In this document: in pieces, positions 7,034 to 16,072 of the stretch
Position numbering within the stretch: position 1 is the first letter of the stretch
Layout of the letters: every line of letters begins with the position of its first letter
Source: an uncultured Clostridia bacterium
GTDB lineage: Bacteria; Bacillota; Clostridia; Oscillospirales; Ruminococcaceae
Assembly (NCBI GenBank): GCA_947363605.1
Contig: CANAQK010000001.1
Location: forward strand, 41,307 to 105,306
Direction: 5' to 3'
DNA length: 64,000 nt
The notes under the pieces: generated by a model
Seen by the model: only the letters and a program-made list of their open reading frames with translations
Database searches by the model: none
Told to the model about the DNA's origin: nothing
Position numbers and translations under genes: made by a program

Positions 7034-9205
7034 TTATACATCATCCCAACGGATGGTGATATCGTCCCGGTCCCGGATCACCTCCAAATAGGAGGCATCC
7101 GCCCCGTTCAACCGCAGTACAACGCCGCCTTTGGGGTTGGAAGGGTCGATATCTACGAAGTTCAGCATATCCACAAACTGGTAGGGGGTGTGGTCCGGCT
7201 TCGGGTATAGTTCCACCGGGTTCCCGTTCAGCGTAACGTGGATCATACGGTCATAAATCTGCGGAAGCGGCGGCGCAATAGGGGACGCCATCGGCGGAGC
7301 GGGCGGTATTGGAGCCGGTTCCGGTACTTCCGCGGCCTTCATCTCTGCCAAAGGGGAAGGCGGCGCTGCCTGCACAGGCTCCGGCTGGGGCGCTTCCTCC
7401 GCCGGATCCTCCCCTTGGAGTTCTGCGTTCAGAACATCCCCATCCTGAAGGGAGTCCTCCGGGCTGCAAAGCTGCCCGTCCCGGTAAAACCACATCCCGT
7501 CCAGCGGGAGCTCCAGCCATTCGCAGACCGTCTGCAAAGAATCCGGGTGTTCGATCTCCAAAGAAACGCCATTCACAATCCGCCGGGAGCGGTCTGCCGG
7601 GACGCCGTTGATCTGGACGCGGGTTTCCAGCGGGTATTCAGCCCCATCCAAGATCACAGTTACTGTCATCCAATCCCGGATTTCGCTTTCCACGGTTGGT
7701 GCGGCATCCATCCCCGATTCCGCCGGGCGGAACTCGATCCGGTCCTCCGGATGTACAGGGACGGACAAGCTGGCCTCTGCACCGTTCAGCCGGACCTCCG
7801 CCGGGGAGGCATATCCGCCGCGGCAGACCTTCCGCTCTCCGTTGCACTCATAAATGACGCTGGCTCCGGAACGCCCCATAATCTGGCTGTACTGACATCC
7901 GGACAGCAGCAGGATCTCCAGCAGGGTGGTCACGCCCTTTTTCAGCAGGGTAACCTTTTTCCCGTTCACCGTTACTGAAAACGCCTTTTCCAGCCGGTTT
8001 GTCATGGCGGTCACCGCAATCCCCACCGGTGTTGCGAACTCCGGGCCGCTGATATCCAAATCGGTTTCCACCATCCGTTTGAGGTAATTATTCCCGCCGA
8101 CCGCTACCTTCTTTTCATCAATGGATAATTTCCCCGCAATCATCCCGCACAGCGGGGCAAGCTGGCATCCGCCGCCGACCAGGAAAACAGCCGCAGGCGG
8201 TTTTCCGTTGCATTCCAGAATACGGCCGGAAATCTCCGACGCCAGCTCTTCCACAGCCGGCCGGATCTTCTCGGCCAGCTCCGAAGCGGAAATCTCATAG
8301 CTGAAGCCCAGAATATCCCGGTAGCCAATCAGGCCGTTTTTCTGGCCATGCTCCATTTTCATCTTTTCCGCCGTTTCAAAGTCCACCAGGCATTCCTTCA
8401 TGATTGCCTCAGTGATTTCATCGCCAGCGATTGTCGCCATAGTATAGGCGGTCACGCTGCCGTTATTCGAGATCGCGATATCCGACGTCCCCCCGCCGAT
8501 ATCTACCAGCGCCAGGTTCAGCATCCGCAGCTCCCGGGGGATAACCGCGTTCATCGCGGCGATGGGCTCCAGCGTTACGCTGGCCACCCGCAGCCCCACC
8601 TTCCGCATCACGGCATACAGGCTCTCCACCACCTCGCCGGGAAGGAAGGTCGCAATAATCTCACAGCGGGCATGGCGCCCCTTATGATCCAACAGGGTGG
8701 AAATCTCATATCCGTCCAGCCAGTATTTAACTACCGAATGCCCTACGCAGAGGAAGTTCATCTTCCCAGCGTCCGACAGCTCGGCGTGCAGCTGCTCATA
8801 GGCGCGCTGGATCGCGCCGGTTTCCAGCTCCAGCACCTGCCGGTCCTGAATCGGCTCTTTCTCATCCAATTCAATTTCATAATCCGCCTTACAGGTTTCC
8901 AGCGCACGGCCGGCCGCTGCGATGCAAACCTCCTGAAGCGGAATGCCCACCTTTTTTTCCAGCCGGTTTTTGACGTTCTCCGCCACCAGCGCTGTCTGGG
9001 TAATATCTTCAATCTGCCCGTCTACGACAGCCCGGCGGGTATGCTCCTCGGTTTCCACCGCCAGCACCTGGAACAGGTCCCCTTTGGGCGCGCCGACAAT
9101 GCCGGTTACACTCCGCGTGCCGATATCCAGCACGAAGATCAGGCCGCTGTCCTCTGGTTCAGGAACCGCCGCGGCAGGGGCTTGTTCTTCCAACATTTCG
9201 TCCAT
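7034..9205 (-). CDS. FtsA/PilM-like actin-fold protein with long C-terminal extension
   Basis: The first 400 residues of this 723-residue protein match the FtsA-type actin fold: FVLDIGTRSVTGIVG (phosphate 1), an SHS2-like insertion around residues 85-185, VDIGGGTSDIAI (phosphate 2) and FLVGGGCQLAPL (adenosine motif). FtsA normally has about 420 residues and tethers FtsZ; this protein has a further 300, including two small beta-rich stretches, a Pro/Ala-rich linker (near residue 600) and a final globular domain. There is no ftsZ nearby. The ATG at 9205 (AAGGA upstream) is preferred over an upstream TTG. Its place between a PilZ gene and an EAL/HDOD gene suggests a cell-envelope or motility role rather than division (inference). 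Confidence 0.75.
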   Translation of the reverse strand: MDEMLEEQAPAAAVPEPEDSGLIFVLDIGTRSVTGIVGAPKGDLFQVLAVETEEHTRRAVVDGQIEDITQTALVAENVKNRLEKKVGIPLQEVCIAAAGRALETCKADYEIELDEKEPIQDRQVLELETGAIQRAYEQLHAELSDAGKMNFLCVGHSVVKYWLDGYEISTLLDHKGRHARCEIIATFLPGEVVESLYAVMRKVGLRVASVTLEPIAAMNAVIPRELRMLNLALVDIGGGTSDIAISNNGSVTAYTMATIAGDEITEAIMKECLVDFETAEKMKMEHGQKNGLIGYRDILGFSYEISASELAEKIRPAVEELASEISGRILECNGKPPAAVFLVGGGCQLAPLCGMIAGKLSIDEKKVAVGGNNYLKRMVETDLDISGPEFATPVGIAVTAMTNRLEKAFSVTVNGKKVTLLKKGVTTLLEILLLSGCQYSQIMGRSGASVIYECNGERKVCRGGYASPAEVRLNGAEASLSVPVHPEDRIEFRPAESGMDAAPTVESEIRDWMTVTVILDGAEYPLETRVQINGVPADRSRRIVNGVSLEIEHPDSLQTVCEWLELPLDGMWFYRDGQLCSPEDSLQDGDVLNAELQGEDPAEEAPQPEPVQAAPPSPLAEMKAAEVPEPAPIPPAPPMASPIAPPLPQIYDRMIHVTLNGNPVELYPKPDHTPYQFVDMLNFVDIDPSNPKGGVVLRLNGADASYLEVIRDRDDITIRWDDV

Positions 9206-9280
9206 CGTGTTGTCCTTTCCAGCCTTTTCCTGCAATGAAAAAGCTTCTCTGTATCCCGATCCCGGAAAAGGCCGGGAGGC

Positions 9281-9958
9281 TTATTCCTCCGTCTGGCGGG
9301 GCGTCTTCCGCATCCGGCGGAGCTCCTCCGCCTGCACCCGGAACAAGAACGCGCAAAGCTTATCAGACATCGCCGGAGACAGCTCCTCAAACGAACAGCC
9401 ATAGCCCCGTTCCCCTTCTTTTTCCACCAAGCGGCGGACCCGGCAGGTAAAGTCAAAATGATCGTAGCGCAGCAGCACCCGCACATCCACCTTCTGCCCG
9501 ACATCCAGCTGCCCGGCCGGCATCAGGAAGAACAGGCCGTTCAGGCTGAGGTCCTGCACCGTAACCGAAATGGTCCGGGCAACCGGCACCCCTCTGGCAT
9601 TATTCACCATCAGGGTAAGCTGGCCGCGCAGCCGGGTGTGTACCCGGAAGGCTTCCCGCCGCTCCGAAACATTCACCGGCGCATAATCGGTGATCCGGAT
9701 ATGCTTCGGAGTCGCCACCAAAAGCTGCCCAACCCCGAAGAACGGGACACCCTCTTTATTATTTACCTGGAAATACAGATAGGACCCGCTTTCCATCGCC
9801 ATGGGTGAAAATTCTTTCCCTTCGCTGCGCAGTTCCAAATAATCGGGCTTGATGTCTGCCAGAATTCCTTCCGCCAGCAAATCCCCCGCCGTCCCGCGCA
9901 GAGTCAGCCGTTCCCTTAAATGGCCCGCAGTCAAACGGGCTGTTGTTTCCTGTTGCAT
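9281..9958 (-). CDS. PilZ-domain protein, YcgR-like
   Basis: A 225-residue likely c-di-GMP receptor. The C-terminal half carries the PilZ signature RREAFRVHTR (RxxxR type) at about residue 100, followed by DLSLNGLFF (the [DN]xSxxG motif). The N-terminal half resembles the YcgR-type partner domain (FQVNNKEGVPFFGVG). In Bacillus subtilis the homologue YpfA/DgrA slows flagellar rotation by contacting the motor when c-di-GMP is high. The gene lies 8 bases downstream of the FlhB-homologue gene and upstream of the FtsA-like gene, so co-expression with export and motility factors is likely. Confidence 0.88.
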   Translation of the reverse strand: MQQETTARLTAGHLRERLTLRGTAGDLLAEGILADIKPDYLELRSEGKEFSPMAMESGSYLYFQVNNKEGVPFFGVGQLLVATPKHIRITDYAPVNVSERREAFRVHTRLRGQLTLMVNNARGVPVARTISVTVQDLSLNGLFFLMPAGQLDVGQKVDVRVLLRYDHFDFTCRVRRLVEKEGERGYGCSFEELSPAMSDKLCAFLFRVQAEELRRMRKTPRQTEE

Positions 9959-9966
9959 TCCCGCTA

Positions 9967-10263
9967 CTACTCCTTTCGAACCGCCGGCAGGCCGTCCGGG
10001 TTTTTAATTTCAGAGGTCACCTGAAGAAGCTGGCAGTAAATTGCCGCAATCACCTGGTAAAGCTCCTGCGGGATATTGCTGCCGATCTCCAGCATACAAA
10101 GCAGAGAGGCCGCGCTGTCATCGCGGAAAACGGGGATCCCCTTCTGCTCCGCAATATCAATAATTTTTTCCGCGATTTCGCCATAGCCGGAAGCAATAAC
10201 GACCGGCGCAGCATCCTGTTCGGCGTTATATTTCAGCGCAACCGCCTTATTAGATTTTGACAT
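9967..10263 (-). CDS. FlhB C-terminal-domain homologue (YlqH/FlhX type)
   Basis: A 98-residue free-standing copy of the cytoplasmic FlhB C-terminal domain. It has AVALKYNAEQDAAPVVIASG, then GIPVFRDDSAASLL and an end like FlhB's last helix. It starts just after where the NPTH autocleavage motif would be, and that motif is missing. Such proteins (YlqH in Bacillus subtilis) can replace the cleaved FlhB fragment in some bacteria and may affect the hook-to-filament export switch. The start ATG at 10263 overlaps the end of the upstream FliK-like gene by 14 bases, which implies translational coupling. That ylqG-ylqH-like pairing supports the assignment. Confidence 0.88.
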   Translation of the reverse strand: MSKSNKAVALKYNAEQDAAPVVIASGYGEIAEKIIDIAEQKGIPVFRDDSAASLLCMLEIGSNIPQELYQVIAAIYCQLLQVTSEIKNPDGLPAVRKE

Positions 10264-11665
10264 TGATACCCGTCCTTTTATATGGTAATGATTTGAACAC
10301 ATCCATCAACGAGCGCGTATGCTCCAGCTTGTCGATCCGGATATTCCCAAAATGGTAGGGCAGCCCGGCAATGCTGGGGCTGAGCCGTTCCATCATCTTT
10401 TCTTCAAATGTCTTCAGGTAAGCCGGCGGGCAGAGAAGCGAAAGGTCGATCGATTGTTCTCTTACGTAAAGCTCGGCTTCAAACTGGCCAATCCCTTCAA
10501 TATCGAAGACGATCAGCATATGGATATCCCCCTTGCTGCCCGATCCGCCCTGACGCTCCCGTTCGTCCTCATGGCCGTTCGGGTTGATCCAGATTTCAGC
10601 AAAGGCCTTCATCCAGTCGCTCTGGACCGGTATAACATAGTGCAGCAGCGGGGTAAAGTTGCAGGGGGAGGAAAGCAGGCTGTGGATAATCCGTTCAATT
10701 TTTTCCGCATTCAGCAGGGTGAGGGTTTCATCGCTGGTTTCCCTTCCGATAATATTAGTGAGGACATCCATGATATTGGAGCTTTCCTCTTCCCGCCCAT
10801 GGGATTCGGACACAAAGAAGCTGGTCAGCGCGCGCTGAAAATCCTGACGCTGGCGGCTGTCCAGCAGTGTCATCAAATGGGCGATCGACTCCTGAAGGAA
10901 ATCCGGGTTGTCGTTATAGCGGGAGAGGTTGTAAACCGTAATGGAAACCATTTTTTGCAGTTTAGGAGTAAACAGGATGCTGTCCTCCACCTCCTGGAGG
11001 ATAGTAAGCACCTCGCTTTTCAGCTGCTCAAACCGGGGCGGCGCGCTCTCCTGCCGAAACTGCGCGGAAAGCTGGAGCAGCCGGGAGGAAAGCTCCCGGC
11101 TCGGCCCCACGCTCTGCCCCAAAAACTGGAGCGTATTGGCAATCCCATCCAGTACATCCTGGTTGCCCTGGTGATGGTTTACCGCCTTCAGCAGGTTGGC
11201 AACCGCCTGTTTCATTTCGGGGATCTGGACTGTTTCGGAGGAAAGGCTGCGCAGGAAATTAAACAGCTCCCCCTTAAACGCCGTAGAGGTATTTTCCTGG
11301 CGGGTCATCTCCGCCGCAATCTCCTCCGGCTGAATCAGCAAAGCATCAAAAAGCTGCTGGATATCCTGTGTCAGCGCGGTATTGTTGACCGGCAGCAGCT
11401 GGATAATCTCCTGCAGCATGAAAATATTTTTGAGAAACCCCACCGTCACTGATGGATCCTTCAGCAGATTCATCAGGATTGCCGGGGCTTCATCCCCTTG
11501 GAGCATCCCGTTATTTTGTTTTAATATCTCGCCCTGTGTGGCCGGTTTTGCGACTTTCTGAACATCCGGCAGGTTAAACGCGGCATTCGGATCCTGCAGC
11601 TGCTTGGTGACCTGCGGATCCGCCTTGTTCAAGACAGGGGTCGTTATTTTCAACAGCTCGGGCAT
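10250..11665 (-). CDS. FliK-like / YlqG-type flagellar protein
   Basis: A 471-residue, mainly helical protein. Its last 90 residues (GIGQFEAELYVREQSIDLSL, then LPYHFGNIRID) resemble the hook-length-control C-terminal fold. The long helical N-terminal part (NLLKDPSVTVGFLKNIF) has no recognised domain. The arrangement with an FlhB C-terminal homologue directly downstream mirrors Bacillus subtilis ylqG-ylqH. Function is inferred: interaction with the FlhX protein at the export gate. The start is taken as ATG at 11665; a GTG at 11680 with AAGGA four bases before it is equally possible. A sigma-28-like promoter lies at 11816-11842. Confidence 0.65.
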   Translation of the reverse strand: MPELLKITTPVLNKADPQVTKQLQDPNAAFNLPDVQKVAKPATQGEILKQNNGMLQGDEAPAILMNLLKDPSVTVGFLKNIFMLQEIIQLLPVNNTALTQDIQQLFDALLIQPEEIAAEMTRQENTSTAFKGELFNFLRSLSSETVQIPEMKQAVANLLKAVNHHQGNQDVLDGIANTLQFLGQSVGPSRELSSRLLQLSAQFRQESAPPRFEQLKSEVLTILQEVEDSILFTPKLQKMVSITVYNLSRYNDNPDFLQESIAHLMTLLDSRQRQDFQRALTSFFVSESHGREEESSNIMDVLTNIIGRETSDETLTLLNAEKIERIIHSLLSSPCNFTPLLHYVIPVQSDWMKAFAEIWINPNGHEDERERQGGSGSKGDIHMLIVFDIEGIGQFEAELYVREQSIDLSLLCPPAYLKTFEEKMMERLSPSIAGLPYHFGNIRIDKLEHTRSLMDVFKSLPYKRTGINVKI

Positions 11666-11815
11666 AGCGTTGCTTTTCACCTTTTCCTTGCATAATTTAG
11701 GGCGCTTCAAAGCCGTTTCAGAGCAGGACCCTGCCCCCGAAACGGATAAAAAAGTGAATCCCGCGGAATAAAAGTTTCTGCCGCCCTGATTCCATAATAC
11801 GCCGTTCTTTAATAT

Positions 11816-11842
11816 ATATCGTAACAAATTTGAAAAAGTTAA
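11816..11842 (-). promoter_or_regulatory. sigma-28-like promoter of the FliK-like/FlhX/PilZ operon
   Basis: TTAACTTT, 11 bases, TACGATAT on the minus strand, about 150 bases upstream of the FliK-like gene. The -10 keeps the CGATAT core, and the spacing equals that of the other sigma-28-like sites here. Confidence 0.5.
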
Positions 11843-11985
11843 ATGGAAATATTAAGTTTTCTGAAAATGTGTCGAAAAAAGATTATAGAGAGTTTATCGA
11901 ATTTTTTACGCATCCTGCATACGGGCGCTCCCCTGAAAAACTTTCACAGAAAACGGCCGACGCTTTCTGCCCCGCTTTCGGATGC

Positions 11986-12006
11986 CCCTCCGCCATATTC
12001 GGAGGG
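11986..12006 (+). promoter_or_regulatory. hairpin just upstream of the thrS ribosome binding site
   Basis: CCCTCCG, a 7-base loop and CGGAGGG form a perfect stem ending a few bases before the GGAGGA of thrS. No T run follows. The stem could affect thrS translation; no T-box motif (AGGGTGG...) was found in the leader. Confidence 0.4.
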
Positions 12007-12028
12007 ATGGATGGAGGAATTTATTGAG

Positions 12029-13930
12029 ATGAAATGTACGTTGCCCGACGGTTCCGTCCGGGAATTTCCGTCGGAAAGCACTCCGCTCGATATTGCACGC
12101 AGCATCAGCGGGAGCCTTGCCCAAAACCTCTGTTCCGCTTTGGTAGACGGTGAGATTTTGGATCTCCGCACCCCGCTGACAAAGGACTGCCGGCTGGAGC
12201 TGCTGACTTTCAAAGACGAAAAGGGCCGCGGCGCGTTCCGCCATACGGCGGCCCACATCCTGGCCCAGGCTGTCAAGCGCCTGTATCCGGAAACCAAGCT
12301 TGCGATCGGCCCTTCGATTGCCGACGGCTTTTATTACGATTTCGACCGGGAAGGCGGGTTCGCGCCCGAGGACCTTCCGAAAATCGAAGCGGAGATGAAA
12401 AAAATCGTCCAGGAAAACCTGCCGATTACCCGTTTTACTCTCCCGCGGGAACAGGCCCTCAGCCAGATGAAAGCCGCTTCCGAAGATTATAAGCTTGAAT
12501 TGATTCAGGATCTGCCGGAAGGTGAAGAAATCAGCTTTTACCAGCAGGGCGAATATACCGACCTCTGTGCCGGCCCCCACCTCCTTTCCACCAAAGCGGT
12601 CAAGGCGTTCAAGCTTACTTCGATCGCAGGCGCCTATTGGCGGGGCAGTGAAAAAAACAAGATGCTTACCCGGATTTACGGCACCGCCTTCCCTAAGGCC
12701 TCCGAGCTGGAAGAGCATCTGAAACGTTTGGAAGAAGCCAAACGCCGCGATCACCGGCTGCTTGGACGGGAACTGGAGCTGTTCATGCTGACGGAGGAAG
12801 GCCCCGGGTTCCCTTTCTTCCTGCCTAAGGGGATGACCCTGAAAAATATCCTGATCGACTTCTGGAGACGGGTTCATACCCAGGCCGGTTATGTGGAGAT
12901 TTCCACCCCGATAATGCTTAACCGGGATTTATGGGAAACCTCCGGGCACTGGGACCATTACAAAGAAAATATGTATACCACCGTCATCGACGACATAGAT
13001 TTTGCTGTAAAGCCGATGAACTGCCCCGGCGGAATGCTGGTATACAAATCCTGCCCTCGTTCCTACCGGAGCCTGCCGCTGCGGGTCGGCGAGCTGGGCC
13101 TGGTCCACCGGCATGAAAAATCCGGCGCGCTCCACGGGCTGATGCGGGTGCGCTGCTTTACACAGGATGACGCGCATATCTTTATGACGCCGGAACAGAT
13201 CCCGGATGAAATCAAAGGGGTCGTCCATCTGATCGACAAGGTCTATAAGCTTTTCGGGTTCAAATACCATGTAGAGCTTTCCACCCGGCCGGAGAACAGC
13301 ATCGGTTCGGCGGAGGACTGGGAGCTGGCGACCAATGGGCTGCGCCAGGCGCTGGATGACCTGGGAATGGATTATATCGTCAATGAAGGGGACGGCGCCT
13401 TTTACGGCCCGAAAATTGACTTCCATCTGGAGGACTCCCTCGGCCGTACCTGGCAGTGCGGGACCATCCAGCTGGATTTTCAGCTCCCTCTGCGGTTTGA
13501 AGCGGAATACACCGGCGCAGACGGGGAGAAGCACCGCCCCATCATGATCCACCGGGTGGTGTTTGGTTCGATCGAACGCTTTATCGGGATCCTGATCGAG
13601 CATTATGCAGGGGCTTTCCCGCTTTGGCTGGCCCCGGTTCAAATGAAGGTTCTCCCTTTAAGCGAAAAGCATGAAAACTATGCCAAAACGATCCTGGCTG
13701 CGCTTCAGGAGAGAGGCTTCCGGGCCGAGCTGGACAGCCGGAATGAAAAAATCGGCTACCGGATCCGGGAGGCACAGCTGCAGAAGATCCCGTATATGCT
13801 GATTCTGGGCGACCAGGAGGAGCGGGATCACACCATTTCGGTACGGGACCGCAAAGATGGCTCCACGGCCGTTTTAACACTGGAACAATTTCTCAGGCAG
13901 GCTTCAGACGAAGTCCTGGCCAATCAATAA
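12029..13930 (+). CDS. thrS: threonyl-tRNA synthetase
   Basis: Charges tRNA-Thr. The 633-residue protein shows the TGS domain (residues 1-60), the editing domain with HTAAH near residue 70 and CAGPH near 180, and the class II core. The core has motif 2 (GLVHRHEKSGALHGLMRVR) and motif 3 (GSIERFIGILIEHYAG), then the anticodon-binding domain. The start ATG at 12029 has GGAGGA ten bases upstream and leads straight into the TGS sequence (MKCTLPDGSVREF). The longer upstream reading frame is unlikely. cheA follows after 23 bases with no terminator, so a housekeeping gene heads a chemotaxis operon. Confidence 0.97.
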   Translation: MKCTLPDGSVREFPSESTPLDIARSISGSLAQNLCSALVDGEILDLRTPLTKDCRLELLTFKDEKGRGAFRHTAAHILAQAVKRLYPETKLAIGPSIADGFYYDFDREGGFAPEDLPKIEAEMKKIVQENLPITRFTLPREQALSQMKAASEDYKLELIQDLPEGEEISFYQQGEYTDLCAGPHLLSTKAVKAFKLTSIAGAYWRGSEKNKMLTRIYGTAFPKASELEEHLKRLEEAKRRDHRLLGRELELFMLTEEGPGFPFFLPKGMTLKNILIDFWRRVHTQAGYVEISTPIMLNRDLWETSGHWDHYKENMYTTVIDDIDFAVKPMNCPGGMLVYKSCPRSYRSLPLRVGELGLVHRHEKSGALHGLMRVRCFTQDDAHIFMTPEQIPDEIKGVVHLIDKVYKLFGFKYHVELSTRPENSIGSAEDWELATNGLRQALDDLGMDYIVNEGDGAFYGPKIDFHLEDSLGRTWQCGTIQLDFQLPLRFEAEYTGADGEKHRPIMIHRVVFGSIERFIGILIEHYAGAFPLWLAPVQMKVLPLSEKHENYAKTILAALQERGFRAELDSRNEKIGYRIREAQLQKIPYMLILGDQEERDHTISVRDRKDGSTAVLTLEQFLRQASDEVLANQ

Positions 13931-13953
13931 TTTTTGTTAGCGGGTGAAATAGT

Positions 13954-16050
13954 ATGGGATTTATTGATCCTGGAATGGAATCCATGTTGGAAGTTTTTAT
14001 TTACGAGTCAACTACACTGCTGGATCAGCTCGATGAAATTCTTTTGGATTCAGAAAAAGAAAAACAGATGAACGAGGAAAATGTCAATGAGATTTTCCGC
14101 ATCATGCACACCTTGAAAGGCTCCTCTGCTATGATGGGCCTGAACGCGTTCTCCAACCTGGCGCACGCCGTAGAGGACGTTTTTGCCATTGTCCGCGAGG
14201 ATCGCAGCAAGATGGACAACGTCAGTGAAACCATCTTCAACCTGGTATTCCAGGCTTCGGACTTCCTGAAGGTGGAAATTGAAGGCATACAGGGCGATGA
14301 CTACGCCCCCAAAGATCCGGCGGATCTGATCCAGCAGCTGCATTCCCTGGCGGACGTCATGAACGGGAAAGCTCCCGCCGCTCCGGACCAAGCCGCCAAA
14401 CCAGCCGAGGAAGCCCCTGCCGTCGGCAAGAAAGGGTTCTGCTCGATCCGGGTGCATTTCGAAGATGGCTGCCAGATGGAAAATGTCCGTGCGTTCATGC
14501 TGCTGACCCAGCTGAAAGAAGTCTGCGATGAGCTGGACTCTATCCCAGAGCATCCGGAAAACGACGCCAACCTCTGCGAAGACCTCATCCGGGACGGCCT
14601 GATCGTCCTGTTCAAGCCTGCCAGCGCGCTGGATGATGTCATCAGCGTAATCGAAAAGGCGGTAAACGTCAAATCCTACGAGGTCCTGTCCACTACGGAA
14701 GAACCGGAAGAAGCGCCTGCCGCAGAACCCGAAAAAGAGCCTGAGCCTCCCGCTGCCTCTGCAGCAAAAAAACCGGCTCCCTCTTCCGCATCGGAACCTT
14801 CTGCTTCCCATCCATCCGTTTCTTCTTCGGCTTCCTCTTCTGCTCCAGTAGAAACCAATGCGCATAAAAATGCGGTTAAACAAAGCCTGATCAGCGTCAA
14901 TCAAAGCAAGCTGGATCAGCTGATGGATCTGGTGGGCGAGCTGGTTACGACCGAATCCATGGTGGCAAGCAACCCGGATCTGGAAGGGCTCAAGCTGGAT
15001 AACTTCACGAAATCCACCCGTGAGCTGCGCAAGCTGACCGACGACCTGCAAAACGTAGTCATGTCCATGCGGATGGTCCCGCTGACCGGCACCTTCCAGA
15101 AAATGAACCGGATCGTCCGGGACATGAGCAAAAAGCTGGGCCGTCCGGTTGAGTTTGAAACCATCGGCGGCGACACGGAAGTTGATAAAACAATCGTTGA
15201 CTCCATTACCGACCCGCTGATGCACATGGTCCGCAACTCGATGGACCACGCGATTGAGCCGCCGGAAGAACGGGTGGCAAACGGTAAATCCGAAACAGGT
15301 AAAGTAACGCTTTCCGCGCAGAATGTTGGCGGGGAAATCGTTATCAAAGTCATTGACGACGGGCGCGGCCTGGATGTCGAGCGTATCATGGCCAAGGCGC
15401 GCAACAACGGAATGCTCACCAAGCCGGAAAGCGAATACACCAGCAGTGAAATCTTCGGCATGATTATGCTTCCGGGCTTTTCGACGAATGAGAAAGTCAC
15501 GGAATATTCCGGCCGCGGCGTTGGCATGGATGTCGTCCATCAGAACCTGGCGAAGGTCGGCGGTGTCATTTCGATCGAAAGCGCCAAAAATGTCGGCACC
15601 ACCTTTACCATTAAAATCCCGCTGACCCTGGCGATTGTGGAAGGGATGGAGATCTCGGTAGGCAAGTCCATTTTTATTCTGCCGATCACCTCTATCCGCC
15701 AATCCTTCAAGGTTTATGATTCCAGCCAGATCCTGCACGATACCAACGGGACAGAAATGATCATGCTGCGGGGTGAGTGCTATCCGATTCTGCGGCTGCA
15801 CAGTGTTTTCGACATCCCAACCGAAGTGACGGAGCTGAACGAGGGCATCCTGATCCAGGTGGAAAACAACCGCTCCTGCGCCTGCCTGTTTGCCGACCAG
15901 CTTCTTGGTGAGCAGCAGGTGGTTGTCAAGGGCTTCCCGCCCTATCTCAGCCGTTATGACATTAAGGGCTCGGGCATCTCGGGATGCACCATTTTGGGAG
16001 ACGGCAGTATCAGCCTGATTTTGGATACTAACGGCCTTTTGAATTTCTAA
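13954..16050 (+). CDS. cheA: chemotaxis histidine kinase CheA
   Basis: The 698-residue core kinase of the chemoreceptor arrays; it phosphorylates CheY and CheB. The P1 domain has the phospho-accepting His52 (MHTLKGSSAMMG). A P2-like segment lies at about 155-245, followed by a Ser/Pro/Glu-rich linker (about 245-305). P3 dimerisation then precedes the P4 ATPase with N box HMVRNSMDHAIE, G1 DDGRGLD, F box PGFST and G2 GRGVGMDVV. P5 is CheW-like. Ribosome binding site GGGTG. It is followed by cheW (22-base gap), cheR and cheB in one operon. Confidence 0.98.
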   Translation: MGFIDPGMESMLEVFIYESTTLLDQLDEILLDSEKEKQMNEENVNEIFRIMHTLKGSSAMMGLNAFSNLAHAVEDVFAIVREDRSKMDNVSETIFNLVFQASDFLKVEIEGIQGDDYAPKDPADLIQQLHSLADVMNGKAPAAPDQAAKPAEEAPAVGKKGFCSIRVHFEDGCQMENVRAFMLLTQLKEVCDELDSIPEHPENDANLCEDLIRDGLIVLFKPASALDDVISVIEKAVNVKSYEVLSTTEEPEEAPAAEPEKEPEPPAASAAKKPAPSSASEPSASHPSVSSSASSSAPVETNAHKNAVKQSLISVNQSKLDQLMDLVGELVTTESMVASNPDLEGLKLDNFTKSTRELRKLTDDLQNVVMSMRMVPLTGTFQKMNRIVRDMSKKLGRPVEFETIGGDTEVDKTIVDSITDPLMHMVRNSMDHAIEPPEERVANGKSETGKVTLSAQNVGGEIVIKVIDDGRGLDVERIMAKARNNGMLTKPESEYTSSEIFGMIMLPGFSTNEKVTEYSGRGVGMDVVHQNLAKVGGVISIESAKNVGTTFTIKIPLTLAIVEGMEISVGKSIFILPITSIRQSFKVYDSSQILHDTNGTEMIMLRGECYPILRLHSVFDIPTEVTELNEGILIQVENNRSCACLFADQLLGEQQVVVKGFPPYLSRYDIKGSGISGCTILGDGSISLILDTNGLLNF

Positions 16051-16072
16051 GCAAAAAAAGGAGAATCTAACC

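Noticed and set aside
11666-12028. T-box leader of thrS
   Set aside because: No AGGGTGG-type antiterminator motif and no terminator before the start codon.
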